Of a DNA stretch of 64,000 nucleotides, positions 1 through 8,423 are shown piece by piece. Position 1 is the stretch's first letter. Each line of letters begins with the position of its first letter. A model generated the notes under the pieces. It saw nothing but the letters and a program-made list of their open reading frames with translations, did not search any database and was not told where the DNA came from. The DNA lies in NCBI RefSeq assembly GCF_014695575.1, contig NZ_JACJOO010000040.1, positions 1 through 64,000 on the forward strand, read 5' to 3'. A program made the position numbers and the translations under genes. This DNA comes from Leptolyngbya sp. FACHB-8. Its GTDB lineage: Bacteria; Cyanobacteriota; Cyanobacteriia; Elainellales; Elainellaceae.

Positions 1-37
1 TCAGATCACGCAGGGGATGTTTTTGGCGACGGGTCAT
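1..37 (-). CDS. N-terminal fragment of a probable IS630-type transposase, runs off the left edge
   Basis: A minus-strand reading frame opens with ATG at 37-35 and runs out of the window after twelve codons (MTRRQKHPLRDL). From memory, this opening resembles the N-terminus of helix-turn-helix transposases of IS630-like elements, which often begin with a basic stretch followed by HPLR. A GGGTG stretch lies about 7 nt upstream as a weak ribosome-binding site. Only twelve residues are visible, so both the family and the reality of the gene are tentative. The hairpin-rich sequence to its right would suit the edge of a mobile element. Confidence 0.3.
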   Translation of the reverse strand, partial: MTRRQKHPLRDL

Positions 38-140
38 AGCAGGGCACCCAAGGGTTCCCTACTATCTTGACAGCCGCCTATAAAAAATGGCGATATTCGA
101 GTCAAATGACCCACTAGTAGGCTGGGTCAGAAGGGTATAA

Positions 141-187
141 CCTATTTTTTGTGGTGGGGTGCTTCGCACCCCACCACAAAAAATAGG
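141..187. repeat. Perfect hairpin, 22-bp arms, loop TTC
   Basis: Arms 141-162 and 166-187 are exact reverse complements, separated by three bases. The tip reads GCTTCGC, a tip shared with the hairpins at 26412-26464 and 35204-35266. There is no adjacent T-run, so it is not a standard terminator. Confidence 0.85.
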
Positions 188-276
188 CAACGAACTTAGG
201 CCGTAGCCTACTAGGTTTATCGGGATCTAAGGGCTGACTACCAGCTTTTCATCTCACAACATCCTGGTGGAGCAGG

Positions 277-339
277 ATTTTTGGAGTGATGTTAGGTGTG
301 ATAAGTGTCATCTGCCACACTTAACCCCACTCCAAAAAT
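277..339. repeat. Imperfect hairpin
   Basis: ATTTTTGGAGTG (from 277) pairs with CACTCCAAAAAT (ending 339), with weaker pairing inside. It is probably a decayed element of the same general kind as its neighbours. Confidence 0.55.
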
Positions 340-373
340 TATGAATCTCTCATCCTAGAAGTAGCGGAAGTGA

Positions 374-405
374 TATTTTTTAGTACGTATGGGTACTAAA
401 AAATA
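374..405. repeat. Hairpin, 13-bp arms
   Basis: TATTTTTTAGTAC (374-386) pairs exactly with GTACTAAAAAATA (393-405) across a six-base loop. It lies downstream of the minus-strand gene at 477-701, within about 70 nt of that stop. It could act as that gene's terminator. Confidence 0.65.
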
Positions 406-476
406 GTCTTACTCCCTGGGCTTCAGGTGCTGGTCGAATGGCCAAGTTTCCCTCAAGTGAAACGCTTAGAAGACTC

Positions 477-701
477 TCAGCTTTGGCTGTTTTGTTCAAT
501 ATCAGCGACAGCTTCCTCAAACTCTTTTGCAAGGATTGGGATGTCATTTACCTGAGGAGATGATGTTGGCTGAACAGGCTTGGTCGAAGCTGGACGAGTA
601 CTTTCCCCGGGCTCACTACTCAGACGGTTTTCCAGGGCATTTAGCGACTCCATAAAGGCGCGTGCTGCTTCCCGCCGTATCTCTCTTGGGGCTTGCTTCA
701 T
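477..701 (-). CDS. Small conserved cyanobacterial protein of unknown function (74 aa)
   Basis: The protein begins with a basic amphipathic helix (about residues 5-28, containing IRREAARAFMESL). A Ser/Thr/Pro-rich linker follows (about 30-52), then an acidic helix. There is no signal peptide or membrane segment. The ATG at 701 has CAGGAG about 9 nt upstream, which supports it as a real gene. Similar short proteins opening with the same helix are, as I recall, common in cyanobacteria, but no function is known to me. The helix-linker-helix build would suit a small adaptor or regulatory protein, which is inference only. Confidence 0.7.
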   Translation of the reverse strand: MKQAPREIRREAARAFMESLNALENRLSSEPGESTRPASTKPVQPTSSPQVNDIPILAKEFEEAVADIEQNSQS

Positions 702-1327
702 AACTGCAACTCCTGGGTTTGCCTGAGGGGATAGAACCTAAAACCTAAAAAGGGAAACGTTCTTGAAACAACTGATTCCAGAGAAAAAGAAATCTTCCGA
801 TCGCTTCCTATTCCTTATTAAAGGGAACTTATTCTCTAATCAAACAGGGCAAAACCCCGGAGATTTTTTAACAGTTTAATAACTCCTCTTCAAAAGCCCA
901 TCTGTAAGAGGTGATAGGCGGCCAAATTGGCCAGATCAATCCCAGTGTTTCTACGCAAAATTCAGGCATTTTGAGTGGTTGCCGTCGCCGCTATCGGGAC
1001 GGTAATTAATTTTCTCGGGCCTTTTTGTATGGAAGATTTACTATTCTAAAAAAAATGAGGAGGGGAATCTGCTACTTCGGCAAGGTAACCCTGCTCCACT
1101 CATAGCGCTTTGCGCTTGAATCAGCCATGGTTGTTTTTGTGAGAGCTGTGTGGAGCGCGGCTCTCGTAAAAACAACCAGATTTTAAGCCCTTGAAAAGTG
1201 CTGTAGGATGCCATCGGCTACCGGCAATTCAACAGTGCAGTTGTCTGAAAGCCCCTCAACACCGAAAATTGTAACTAGACTGAAATTTTGACTGTTTGAG
1301 TGAACGACACGTCGAGGGAGCGGGGAA
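702..1327. other. Gene-free gap upstream of lpdA, holds a family A element
   Basis: The left half (about 720-1060) is AT-rich and probably carries the promoter of the minus-strand small gene. The right half holds the family A palindromic element (1099-1206) and the lpdA leader. No open frame with convincing start signals was seen. Confidence 0.6.
1099..1206. repeat. Family A palindromic element, copy 1
   Basis: This copy shares ends of the type AGCGCTTTGCGCTTGAATC and TTTTAAGC with copies at 52285-52393 and 59426-59534. The central hairpin (1129-1177) has GGTTGTTTTTGTGAGAGC opposite GCTCTCGTAAAAACAACC. The outer ends are more worn than in the other copies. It has the same orientation as the 59426 copy. 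Confidence 0.8.
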
Positions 1328-2761
1328 GTGAGTGAAGGATTTGATTACGATCTGATCATTATCGGGGCCGGAGTGGGAGGCCATGGGGCCGCTCTCCACG
1401 CGGTTAGCTGTGGGCTGAAGACCGCCATCATTGAAGCAGGTGACATGGGTGGTACCTGTGTGAATCGGGGTTGTATCCCCTCGAAGGCACTACTGGCTGC
1501 CTCCGGGCGCGTACGAGAACTGCGGGATGCCCATCATCTGAAAGCGATGGGAATTCAGCTTCAGAACTTGTCCTATGACCGGGAGGCGATCGCGAACCAC
1601 GCTCTCAATTTGGTGAGCAAAATTCGTTCTGACCTAACCAATAGTCTGAAACGCCTGGGGGTCGATACGATTCAGGGGCGGGCGAAACTGGCGGCTCCCC
1701 AAAAGGTCAGCATTACCACTCCTGAGGGTGAGAAGGTTATTACGGGTAGAGACATCATGCTGTCTCCGGGGTCTGTTCCCTTTGTGCCCCCGGGTATTGA
1801 GTTGGATGGACGGACTGTATTTACCAGCGATGATGCTGTACGGCTAGACTGGGTGCCCAACTGGGTGGCTGTCATTGGTAGTGGCTACATCGGCCTGGAG
1901 TTTGCTGATGTCTACACCGCTTTAGGATCCGAAGTCACGATGATCGAGGCTCTCGACCAACTGATGCCCGGATTTGACCCTGACATCGCCAAGATTGCCC
2001 AGCGGGTTCTGATCGCACCACGAGATATGGAAACTCGTGTGGGTGTGTTGGCCAAGAAGGTTATCCCGGGTTCTCCCGTACGGATTGAGCTGGCCGATGC
2101 CAAGACGAAGGAAGTGGTGGACGTTATTGAGGTGGATGCCTGCTTAGTCGCGACTGGGCGCATTCCTGCCACAAAAGACTTGGGCTTGGAGACGGTCGGT
2201 GCAGAACTGGATCGCCGTGGCTTCATTCCTGTGAATGACCAGATGGCCGTGCTGGCTGCTGGAGAACCCGTGCCGCATCTGTGGGCCATTGGGGATGCTA
2301 CCGGCAAGATGATGCTGGCCCATGCCGCATCGGCTCAGGGAATTGTGGCTGTAGAAAACATCTGTGGGCGATCGCGCGAAGTTGATTATCGCAGCATCCC
2401 GGCTGCCGCCTTTACCCATCCCGAGGTGAGCTTTGTAGGGATGACGGAGCCCGCCGCTCAAGAGGTGGGCAAGCAGGAAGGCTTTACCGTAGCCAGCTCC
2501 CGCTCTTACTTCAAGGGTAACTCCAAGGCTCTGGCGGAAGGGGAGACGGAAGGTTTGGCGAAGGTGATCTTCCGGGAGGATACGGGGGAAGTGTTAGGGG
2601 TTCATATCCTGGGCCTGCACGCTTCGGATCTGATTCAGGAAGCGGCGAATGCGATCGCTCAACGCCGCTCTGTTCACGACCTATCCTTTATGGTTCATAC
2701 CCATCCCACTCTCTCTGAAGTGCTGGATGAGGCCTTCAAGAAAGCAGCCGGTGTGCATTAA
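1328..2761 (+). CDS. lpdA: Dihydrolipoyl dehydrogenase (E3)
   Basis: The enzyme is a FAD-dependent oxidoreductase that reoxidises dihydrolipoamide with NAD+ in the pyruvate dehydrogenase and glycine cleavage complexes. The 477 residues carry the FAD dinucleotide motif GAGVGG (13-18), the redox disulfide CVNRGC (Cys44 and Cys49), the NAD-binding GSGYIG (184-189), and the catalytic pair in HPTLSE (His459, Glu464). Length and motif order are normal for the family. The start is GTG at 1328, preceded by a GAGGGAGCGGGGA purine tract. It stands alone, about 160 bp ahead of trpC on the same strand. I am confident of the family. Assignment to a particular complex is not visible from the sequence. Confidence 0.93.
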   Translation: MSEGFDYDLIIIGAGVGGHGAALHAVSCGLKTAIIEAGDMGGTCVNRGCIPSKALLAASGRVRELRDAHHLKAMGIQLQNLSYDREAIANHALNLVSKIRSDLTNSLKRLGVDTIQGRAKLAAPQKVSITTPEGEKVITGRDIMLSPGSVPFVPPGIELDGRTVFTSDDAVRLDWVPNWVAVIGSGYIGLEFADVYTALGSEVTMIEALDQLMPGFDPDIAKIAQRVLIAPRDMETRVGVLAKKVIPGSPVRIELADAKTKEVVDVIEVDACLVATGRIPATKDLGLETVGAELDRRGFIPVNDQMAVLAAGEPVPHLWAIGDATGKMMLAHAASAQGIVAVENICGRSREVDYRSIPAAAFTHPEVSFVGMTEPAAQEVGKQEGFTVASSRSYFKGNSKALAEGETEGLAKVIFREDTGEVLGVHILGLHASDLIQEAANAIAQRRSVHDLSFMVHTHPTLSEVLDEAFKKAAGVH

Positions 2762-2767
2762 GTAGCA

Positions 2768-2915
2768 GAGTAGGTGGGGGAGTAGATGGATAAATGAGTG
2801 GGGCAGTGGATGAGTGCCGACCAACCGTTGGCATTCTTACCTCTCTCCCCTTCTGTCCAGCTACTCCCTTACGCATCTACCTTGCTACACCCTTATTCAT
2901 CCACCCTTTATCCCC
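2768..2915. repeat. Seven-base-period (STRR-like) tract between lpdA and trpC
   Basis: The left part (about 2768-2818) is purine-rich with repeating GAGTAG/GGATGAG-like words. The right part (about 2865-2912) is pyrimidine-rich with words such as CTACTCC, ATCTACC and TTCATCC. The two halves are loosely complementary. This resembles the short heptameric tandem repeats known from filamentous cyanobacteria. It occupies the trpC leader and leaves no obvious Shine-Dalgarno sequence. Confidence 0.5.
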
Positions 2916-2920
2916 GATCT

Positions 2921-3808
2921 ATGGAAATTCGTCGTCGTCCTCCTAATCCCGCTGTCGCGGTAGAAACGTTGCGATATCAGGTGAAAGTGCCCGATGCTGA
3001 GCCGCGCCACATTCTAGAGAAGATTGTTTGGCACAAGGAAGCGGAAGTCGATCAACTGCGGGAGCGCCAACCTCTACAACAGCTTCAGGGGCAACTGGCG
3101 AGTGCTCCCCCGGTAAGAGATTTTGCCGCTGCCCTGAAGGCAGGTAAAACTCAGCCCGCCTTGATTGCTGAGGTGAAAAAAGCTTCCCCAAGCAAAGGGA
3201 TCATCTGTGAAAACTTTGATCCGGTGGCGATCGCCCAGTCTTACCAGGCTGGTGGTGCGAGCTGTATCTCTGTGCTAACGGACAGCGAGTTTTTCCAGGG
3301 CAGCATGGATTACTTGCTGCAAATCCGTCAGGCCACAGATGTGCCCCTGCTCTGTAAAGATTTCATCATCTATCCTTACCAGCTCTACCGGGCTCGGGTG
3401 CATGGCGCAGATGCCGTGCTGTTGATTGCCGCTATTTTGTCAGACAAAGACCTGCAATATTTCCTCAAAATCACTGCAGCTCTGGGTATGACTGCCTTAA
3501 TCGAGGTGCATACCGCTGCCGAACTGGAGCGGGTATTGCACCTCGATGGGGTTGCTCTATTGGGGATCAACAACCGCAATCTGGAAGACTTTTCGGTGGA
3601 CTTGAAAACGACTGAAGACCTGCTGGACCAGTATGGGGAGACGTTACGCGATCGCCAGATCCTCGCGGTCAGCGAATCAGGACTCCATAGCCCTGCTGAT
3701 CTTCAGCGGGTACAACAGGCTGGGGCCACTGCCGTGTTGATTGGTGAATCTTTGGTGAAGCAGGCCGATCCAGGTGCGGCGATCGCTACGCTTTTCATAG
3801 CTTCCTGA
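2921..3808 (+). CDS. trpC: Indole-3-glycerol-phosphate synthase
   Basis: The enzyme closes the indole ring in tryptophan biosynthesis, converting carboxyphenylaminodeoxyribulose phosphate to indole-glycerol phosphate. The TIM-barrel landmarks are in order: [56 protein letters not shown] and IGESL. I start it at ATG 2921 (MEIRRRPPN, 295 aa). This N-terminal extension before the barrel is usual in cyanobacterial TrpC. The longer upstream frame reads through heptad-repeat sequence and looks non-coding. The gene is monocistronic here and not in a trp operon, which is common in cyanobacteria. Confidence 0.93.
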   Translation: MEIRRRPPNPAVAVETLRYQVKVPDAEPRHILEKIVWHKEAEVDQLRERQPLQQLQGQLASAPPVRDFAAALKAGKTQPALIAEVKKASPSKGIICENFDPVAIAQSYQAGGASCISVLTDSEFFQGSMDYLLQIRQATDVPLLCKDFIIYPYQLYRARVHGADAVLLIAAILSDKDLQYFLKITAALGMTALIEVHTAAELERVLHLDGVALLGINNRNLEDFSVDLKTTEDLLDQYGETLRDRQILAVSESGLHSPADLQRVQQAGATAVLIGESLVKQADPGAAIATLFIAS

Positions 3809-3907
3809 ACAATAATAGAAGGGGCTATTGTCGGACATGCTTTTTTGGGGTTTGTCTTGGTCAATGGCCCCCACTTGCGTCCCCCTATACCGTTGTCACC
3901 TGGTTTA

Positions 3908-4171
3908 ATGGAACCCATCCCTCTTCCGTCCCACATCCATTACGAGTTGTTGCTTCAATTACTCGAACGTCAGACGAGCCAGGCCGTGCGCCAGCATCCC
4001 CGGCAACAAGATCAGTTACACGAACTCATTGTGACGCTACGTAAGGCCCTCAGCCAACAGAAGTACCTAGAACAATCGTGTCAGCAGGCCCACATTCCGA
4101 TTGATTTCCGCTGGTCTATAAACGAGAGTGGTTTGCCTGCTGCCCCAACAGATATGCCTCACTCCGCTTAA
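3908..4171 (+). CDS. DUF5340 family small protein
   Basis: The 87-residue product starts at ATG 3908 (MEPIPLPSHIHYELLLQLLE). A longer frame from 3845 adds a Pro-rich piece with no support. The N-terminal half, with HYELLLQLLERQT, and the following helix match my memory of the cyanobacterial DUF5340 family. No catalytic motif, signal peptide or membrane segment is visible. It lies about 100 bp behind trpC on the same strand, with no strong terminator between. Function is unknown. Confidence 0.7.
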   Translation: MEPIPLPSHIHYELLLQLLERQTSQAVRQHPRQQDQLHELIVTLRKALSQQKYLEQSCQQAHIPIDFRWSINESGLPAAPTDMPHSA

Positions 4172-4595
4172 GGTTTTATCAAGCGCTTTAGGAGGGGTCT
4201 CTGGCCCCTCTCAAGGTTTAAGCGAGGCCCAGAAGCATTCACGATATAAAGCGTTCTTAGCATAATTTCTGAAATAGATTTGAAAGATGCGCTGCGTTCA
4301 TTACATCTCAAAATCTATACAGTAATTTCCGATGAAAAAGGCAATTTCTCAAATACGCCTGACGCCATATTGTTGAGCAAACCGTATGAAACATGGCACA
4401 CTCAACAAGAATGCATTCGATACAGCAAATTTGAGTAAGCCTTACGTAATCTAAATTTTGGCTTCAGCATCCATAATAGGGAGATTAAAACCATTTCCCG
4501 CGAATTTCCTCCGGGAAGCTTCGATTCTAGGGCTTAGCATCCATCAGAGACATCCGATAGACTGAGTAAAAGTTGAAATACGGGAGACCTTGGCG
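4172..4595. other. Gene-free gap with a short GC stem
   Basis: A short stem, GAGGGG...CCCCTC at 4192-4210, may end the DUF5340 transcript, though no T-run follows. The rest is AT-rich leader sequence of the coiled-coil gene. No further genes were seen. Confidence 0.5.
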
Positions 4596-5852
4596 GTGCA
4601 ACCCGATTCATCCCCTCTAACTTCAGCGATCATCCCTGGTTTAGCTGAGGAAACCCATCGTGTCAGTACTTCGGAACTGACGGTAGATGCGGCAGAGTAT
4701 CGTGCGCTTTTGCGGGAAGTGCAGCTGGCTCGGCGGCAACAACGCGATCGCACCACCCGGATCCAGGAATTAGAACAAGCCTTGGACCAAGCTTTGGCCT
4801 CCATTAGCGAGATGCGCCTGAAGCTGGAGGAGCAGACATTTTTGGAGGCCCAGTTAGCCGCCACCGAAAAGTTTGCCTGTGTGCAACAGCAGGCGATCGC
4901 CCGCCTTCGGCTTCGTGTTCAACAACAGCAATGTCTTATTGAGAGTCACCTGGCTGCTGCTCGTGACATCTCCTCACCCCATACGGCTTTACCATCGCCC
5001 TCCTCCCCCATTCCACCTCTGAGTGAAGCTCAGGCCAGTACTCGACGTTTGCGGGAAGACCGGATCTTGGGGATTACGGCCACTGAGCCTGATGATCTTC
5101 CCCGTCGACTGGCCGATGTGCAGCAGCAGGCGGAGCAAAGCCGGGAACTGGCCCATCGATTACAGGAGCAACTGCTGCTGGCTCATGAACGGATTCAAGA
5201 ACTTTCTGTTGCCTTTGACCAGCACGAGGCGGTAATCGTCGACTTGCAGGGGCAGCTCAAGGAAGCTTACAGTATCCAGCCTGAGCGTCCGAACCGTACC
5301 AATTCGCAGCGAGCGTTAATGCGTCAGAATCGGGCGATCGCTACCCTCGGGCAAGACTTAGCCCGCGCCCAAATTAAAGTCGAAGAACTGGAAATTGAAC
5401 TGGCTCGTCAACTACGACAACTGGCTTTGTCGCAACAGCGACATCGGGAGGTGGAACGGGAGAGCGATCGCCATCAACATCGGGTAGCTTCCCTGGAACG
5501 CCAGACTGCCGAGTTGCAGGAACAGGTCTTTTACCAGGCTCGTCAGATCGGGGAATACGAAGCAACCATTCAGCATTGGAAAGACCAATACCTGACCAGC
5601 CAGCATCAAATTCTGCGCCTACAAGAATTGCTCGAAGAATTGCAACTGCAATTTTTAGCCAATGATCGGGATACCCCAACTTTGAGTGCCCTGTTCTCTG
5701 AGTTGTTAGCTGTAGTGGAGTTTGCAGCGCTTCCCGGGGAAGACGGTTCCCAAGCCCTTACGACCTATCCCATGCCCCGGCTGAATGCACTAGAGTTGCC
5801 TGATTTTTTGTTGCGTCGCCGCAGTTACCGTACTCCTCCAAAGGTAGAGTGA
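4596..5852 (+). CDS. Long coiled-coil protein of unknown function
   Basis: The protein (418 aa) is rich in Gln, Glu, Arg and Leu. Heptad-like leucine spacing runs over about residues 25-115 and 155-360, split by a Pro/Ser-rich hinge near 125-150. There are no membrane segments or enzymatic motifs. The C-terminal 40 residues leave the coiled coil and end in a basic stretch (LLRRRSYR). I prefer GTG at 4596, since GGGAG lies about 9 nt upstream. A TTG two codons earlier is also possible but sits too close to that site. HIP1 sites inside the gene show ordinary base use. A cytoskeletal or scaffold role is possible, but this is inference. Confidence 0.75.
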   Translation: MQPDSSPLTSAIIPGLAEETHRVSTSELTVDAAEYRALLREVQLARRQQRDRTTRIQELEQALDQALASISEMRLKLEEQTFLEAQLAATEKFACVQQQAIARLRLRVQQQQCLIESHLAAARDISSPHTALPSPSSPIPPLSEAQASTRRLREDRILGITATEPDDLPRRLADVQQQAEQSRELAHRLQEQLLLAHERIQELSVAFDQHEAVIVDLQGQLKEAYSIQPERPNRTNSQRALMRQNRAIATLGQDLARAQIKVEELEIELARQLRQLALSQQRHREVERESDRHQHRVASLERQTAELQEQVFYQARQIGEYEATIQHWKDQYLTSQHQILRLQELLEELQLQFLANDRDTPTLSALFSELLAVVEFAALPGEDGSQALTTYPMPRLNALELPDFLLRRRSYRTPPKVE

Positions 5853-5955
5853 CGCTATATTCATAGCCCTACTCACATCCTGTACGGCTTCAAAACCAAA
5901 ACTGAGAAGGGTGATTTTTTATGACTAAGTGGCAGAAAAATTTCCCTTCTGGGTT

Positions 5956-6064
5956 TTAGGAGATTTCCAGCAATGAAATTACCCCCCAGGATGTTGGTGT
6001 TTTGCCCGCGAAGCGGGCAAAACACCAACATCCTGGGTAAATTCTTATGCAGAAACCTCCTTAG
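5956..6064 (+). repeat. Family E palindromic element, copy 1
   Basis: The core is a perfect hairpin with 25-bp arms (5985-6009 and 6013-6037) and loop GAA. The flanks, from TTAGGAGATTTCCAG on the left to AAACCTCCTTA on the right, match those of the inverted copy at 26346-26508 almost base for base. The outer terminal repeats seen in the second copy are missing here. Confidence 0.85.
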
Positions 6065-6300
6065 TGCAAGATCTGAGCCTATTCACTCGGGACACGGCTT
6101 GTCAAAGTAATCCGCCCTAATCTAAATGCGTGGAAATCTCATTGTGATGCCTTTTGTCAGGGGATCTTCATCAAAGAATAAAACGATTCTGTTTTGTACG
6201 CACTCCACACCCAATAAAGGGTATGTTCTTGAGTGTGAAACCGATGGTTTTGCGCTGGAAAAAACATACTCATCATGAAAGGAAACTCGGGTCAGACGAG

Positions 6301-6335
6301 TGTGGGGAACTGGCCCACCAGGCTAGTTCCCCACA
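6301..6335. repeat. Hairpin, 14-bp arms, one mismatch
   Basis: TGTGGGGAACTGGC pairs with GCTAGTTCCCCACA. It lies about 170 bp upstream of the aminotransferase start, in its leader region. Confidence 0.6.
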
Positions 6336-6506
6336 TTCGTTCGATTTCGGTTGTATTTGATTTTTGTGATCCGATGACTTTCGGTTCGTCATCCTTCGGC
6401 AATGCCTCCCCTCTTATGGCATTCTGGAGGATGTGTTGCAAGCGCTACAAAATCCCACGGACGAAGCTTACACACCCCTCATTTGACGGAAGGCAGGATA
6501 AAGCGA

Positions 6507-7658
6507 ATGGATAGTAAGTTGATGCTGATGATTCCCGGTCCCACTCCGGTACCGGAACCCGTGCTACTGGCCATGGCAAAGCACCCCATCGGCCATCGCA
6601 GCAAAGATTTTGAAGCGCTAATAGCGGAGGTGCGTGACCAACTCAAGTGGCTGCACCAGACTCAGAACGAGGTTTTGGTGTTGGCTTCCAGTGGTACTGG
6701 CGCGATGGAAGCTGGAATCATCAACTTTCTGAGCGCAGGCGATCGCATTCTCGTTGGTAACAACGGGAAGTTTGGCGATCGCTGGGCCAAAGTTGCCCAA
6801 GCCTACGGTCTGGCCGCAGAGCAAGTGACTGCTGAATGGGGCAAACCTCTGAATCCTGAGGAATTCCGCACCCGTCTGGAAGCGGATACCGACAAGCAGA
6901 TTAAAGCGGTTGTTGTTACTCACAGCGAAACGTCTACTGGAGTATTGAACGACCTGCAAACCATCAGCGGCTATGTCAAAGCTCATGGTGCACTCATGAT
7001 GGTGGACTCTGTCACCAGCCTGGGTGCTACCAGTGTTCCGATGGATGAGTGGGGCTTGGATGTTGTTGCTTCGGGTTCTCAAAAGGGCTATATGCTGCCT
7101 CCTGGCTTAGGCTTTGTTGCGGTGAGTGACAAAGCATGGGAAGCCTACAAAACAGCTACTCTGCCGAAGTTCTACCTGGATCTGGGCAAGTACCACAAAA
7201 ATCAGCTCAAGAATACGACTCCTTTTACTCCTCCGGTGAACCTGTTCTATGGCCTGAAGGTGGCTCTAGACATGATGCAGAAAGAGGGCCTGGAGAATAT
7301 CTTTGCTCGTCACCATCGCCAGAAGGATGCTACCCGTGCGGCTATGCGTGCTATCGGGCTGCCTCTCTTTGCAGCGGATACAGCGGCCAGTCCGGCGATC
7401 ACTGCTGTAGCTCCTGCTGGGGTTGATGCTGAGCAAATTCGCAGCATCATGAAAAAGCGCTATGCCATTCTACTGGCCGGTGGTCAGGACCACTTGAAGG
7501 GACAGATTTTCCGGGTAGGGCATTTGGGTTTTGTGTGCGATCGCGACATTCTCACGGCTGTTAGCGCCCTGGAAGCAACCCTGTTAGAGCTTGGTTACGA
7601 GCAGTTTGAGAAAGGAGCTGGCGTTGCTGCCGCTGCCTCTATTTTGATGACAGCTTAA
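6507..7658 (+). CDS. Class V aminotransferase, alanine/serine-glyoxylate type
   Basis: This is a PLP enzyme of fold type I, 383 aa from ATG 6507 (MDSKLMLMIPGPTPVPE). Visible landmarks are the N-terminal GPTPVP, SGTGAME (62-68) and the PLP lysine in GSQKGYMLPPG (Lys193). In cyanobacteria this family is thought to act in photorespiratory glyoxylate transamination. An old name, soluble hydrogenase 42-kDa subunit, still attaches to it but is misleading, since no hydrogenase motif is present. The longer frame from 6402 was rejected because its N-terminus is not protein-like. A good hairpin terminator follows at 7671-7710. Confidence 0.9.
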   Translation: MDSKLMLMIPGPTPVPEPVLLAMAKHPIGHRSKDFEALIAEVRDQLKWLHQTQNEVLVLASSGTGAMEAGIINFLSAGDRILVGNNGKFGDRWAKVAQAYGLAAEQVTAEWGKPLNPEEFRTRLEADTDKQIKAVVVTHSETSTGVLNDLQTISGYVKAHGALMMVDSVTSLGATSVPMDEWGLDVVASGSQKGYMLPPGLGFVAVSDKAWEAYKTATLPKFYLDLGKYHKNQLKNTTPFTPPVNLFYGLKVALDMMQKEGLENIFARHHRQKDATRAAMRAIGLPLFAADTAASPAITAVAPAGVDAEQIRSIMKKRYAILLAGGQDHLKGQIFRVGHLGFVCDRDILTAVSALEATLLELGYEQFEKGAGVAAAASILMTA

Positions 7659-7670
7659 AACTGCCTTCCA

Positions 7671-7710
7671 TCTAAATAGCCCTCCCTTCAAATGGGAAGG
7701 GCTATTTAGA
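7671..7710 (+). terminator. Hairpin terminator of the class V aminotransferase gene
   Basis: TCTAAATAGCCCTCCC pairs with GGGAAGGGCTATTTAGA just after the stop at 7658. The 3' flank is AT-rich but not a pure T-run. Confidence 0.65.
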
Positions 7711-7773
7711 TATACAGTGCTCCGTTGGGGACAAGACACGCGGCTGAACAACCGTAGCAAGGTTAGATGTCTC

Positions 7774-7846
7774 CCAAACTGGTGAGATACGAGAAATGGA
7801 TGTAGGACTTTGTCCCGCATCCATTTCTCGTATCTCACCAGTTTGG
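7774..7846. repeat. Family C hairpin, copy 1: perfect 29-bp arms
   Basis: Arms 7774-7802 and 7818-7846 are exact reverse complements around a 15-base loop. The arm begins CCAAACTGGTGAGATACGAG. Related copies with the GGTGAGRTACGAGARATG core lie at 32510-32586 and 37905-37990. Confidence 0.85.
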
Positions 7847-7916
7847 AAAGTGCTGTATTAGTGGTATAAGTGGCAACTGAAACGGCCATCCATAACACTA
7901 ATGGGTAAGCCATTTA

Positions 7917-7956
7917 TAACATGGAGTGGCACTTTATGCTGTGCCACTCCATGTTA
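7917..7956. repeat. Perfect hairpin, 16-bp arms
   Basis: TAACATGGAGTGGCAC pairs with GTGCCACTCCATGTTA across eight bases. It is not followed by a T-run. Confidence 0.8.
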
Positions 7957-7992
7957 CGGTTGTTCAACGAGACTCGATATAATTTGGCTGCG

Positions 7993-8080
7993 ATATAGTG
8001 CGTTAGGCACGGAAACAGAGCGAGCGATGCACAGGGCGCTCCTTGTCACCGTACTGAATCAACGTTCACAGCGCTATATA
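7993..8080. repeat. Family B element, degenerate copy
   Basis: The right end, GTACTGAATCAACGTTCACAG then CGCTATA, matches the family B end at 11524-11620 (GTACTTAATCAACCCGCACA then GCGCTATA). The left end begins TATAGTGCGTTAGGCAC. The interior palindrome has largely decayed. Confidence 0.65.
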
Positions 8081-8423
8081 ATGGGCTGAAAATGCAATTC
8101 TTTAAATAGTAAACAGGAAAAAATGACTCAGACGGAAGGTATATCCCTTCTGTAAGGAGTTGAGGTGTTAATTGAGACCTGGAAATAAGTAATCTGTCTG
8201 CTATTGTAGCTTTTTAATATGTTTAGGAAGAATGTTCTGATATTCCCTTCGTCGGGGCTTTTTAAGCATTGAAATTTTAGACTGAGCCCTATTTCTATCA
8301 AATATAGGATTGCCCTTATTGAATAGGTTACTTCGTGGGTAAACTCCTTACTTGGAGATGTAGCTACGTCAGGGTGTTCGAATTCTTTCAATTATGAACT
8401 CTCCTCTATAGGGTCTATCACTA

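Larger units (their letters stand above)
38..476. other. Gene-free gap with three hairpins
   Basis: No coding frame with a plausible start and ribosome-binding site was found here. The gap holds three inverted repeats, listed separately, and otherwise unremarkable sequence. Confidence 0.6.
5853..6506. other. Gene-free gap with a family E element and a second hairpin
   Basis: Two inverted repeats lie here (5956-6064 and 6301-6335). Short frames around 6154-6514 overlap one another and the aminotransferase start. They lack ribosome-binding sites and were not accepted as genes. Confidence 0.6.
7711..8423. other. Gene-free gap with three palindromic elements
   Basis: The gap holds a family C hairpin (7774-7846), a 16-bp-arm hairpin (7917-7956) and a family B element (7993-8080). 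An AT-rich stretch follows, probably containing the glycosyltransferase promoter. No gene was recognised. Confidence 0.6.

Noticed and set aside
6154-6514. Overlapping short frames ahead of the class V aminotransferase
   Set aside because: They overlap each other in different frames, lack ribosome-binding sites and include the hairpin at 6301-6335.
6507-7658. Hydrogenase subunit annotation for the class V aminotransferase
   Set aside because: The old name soluble hydrogenase 42-kDa subunit is used for this family in cyanobacteria, but all motifs are those of a PLP aminotransferase.
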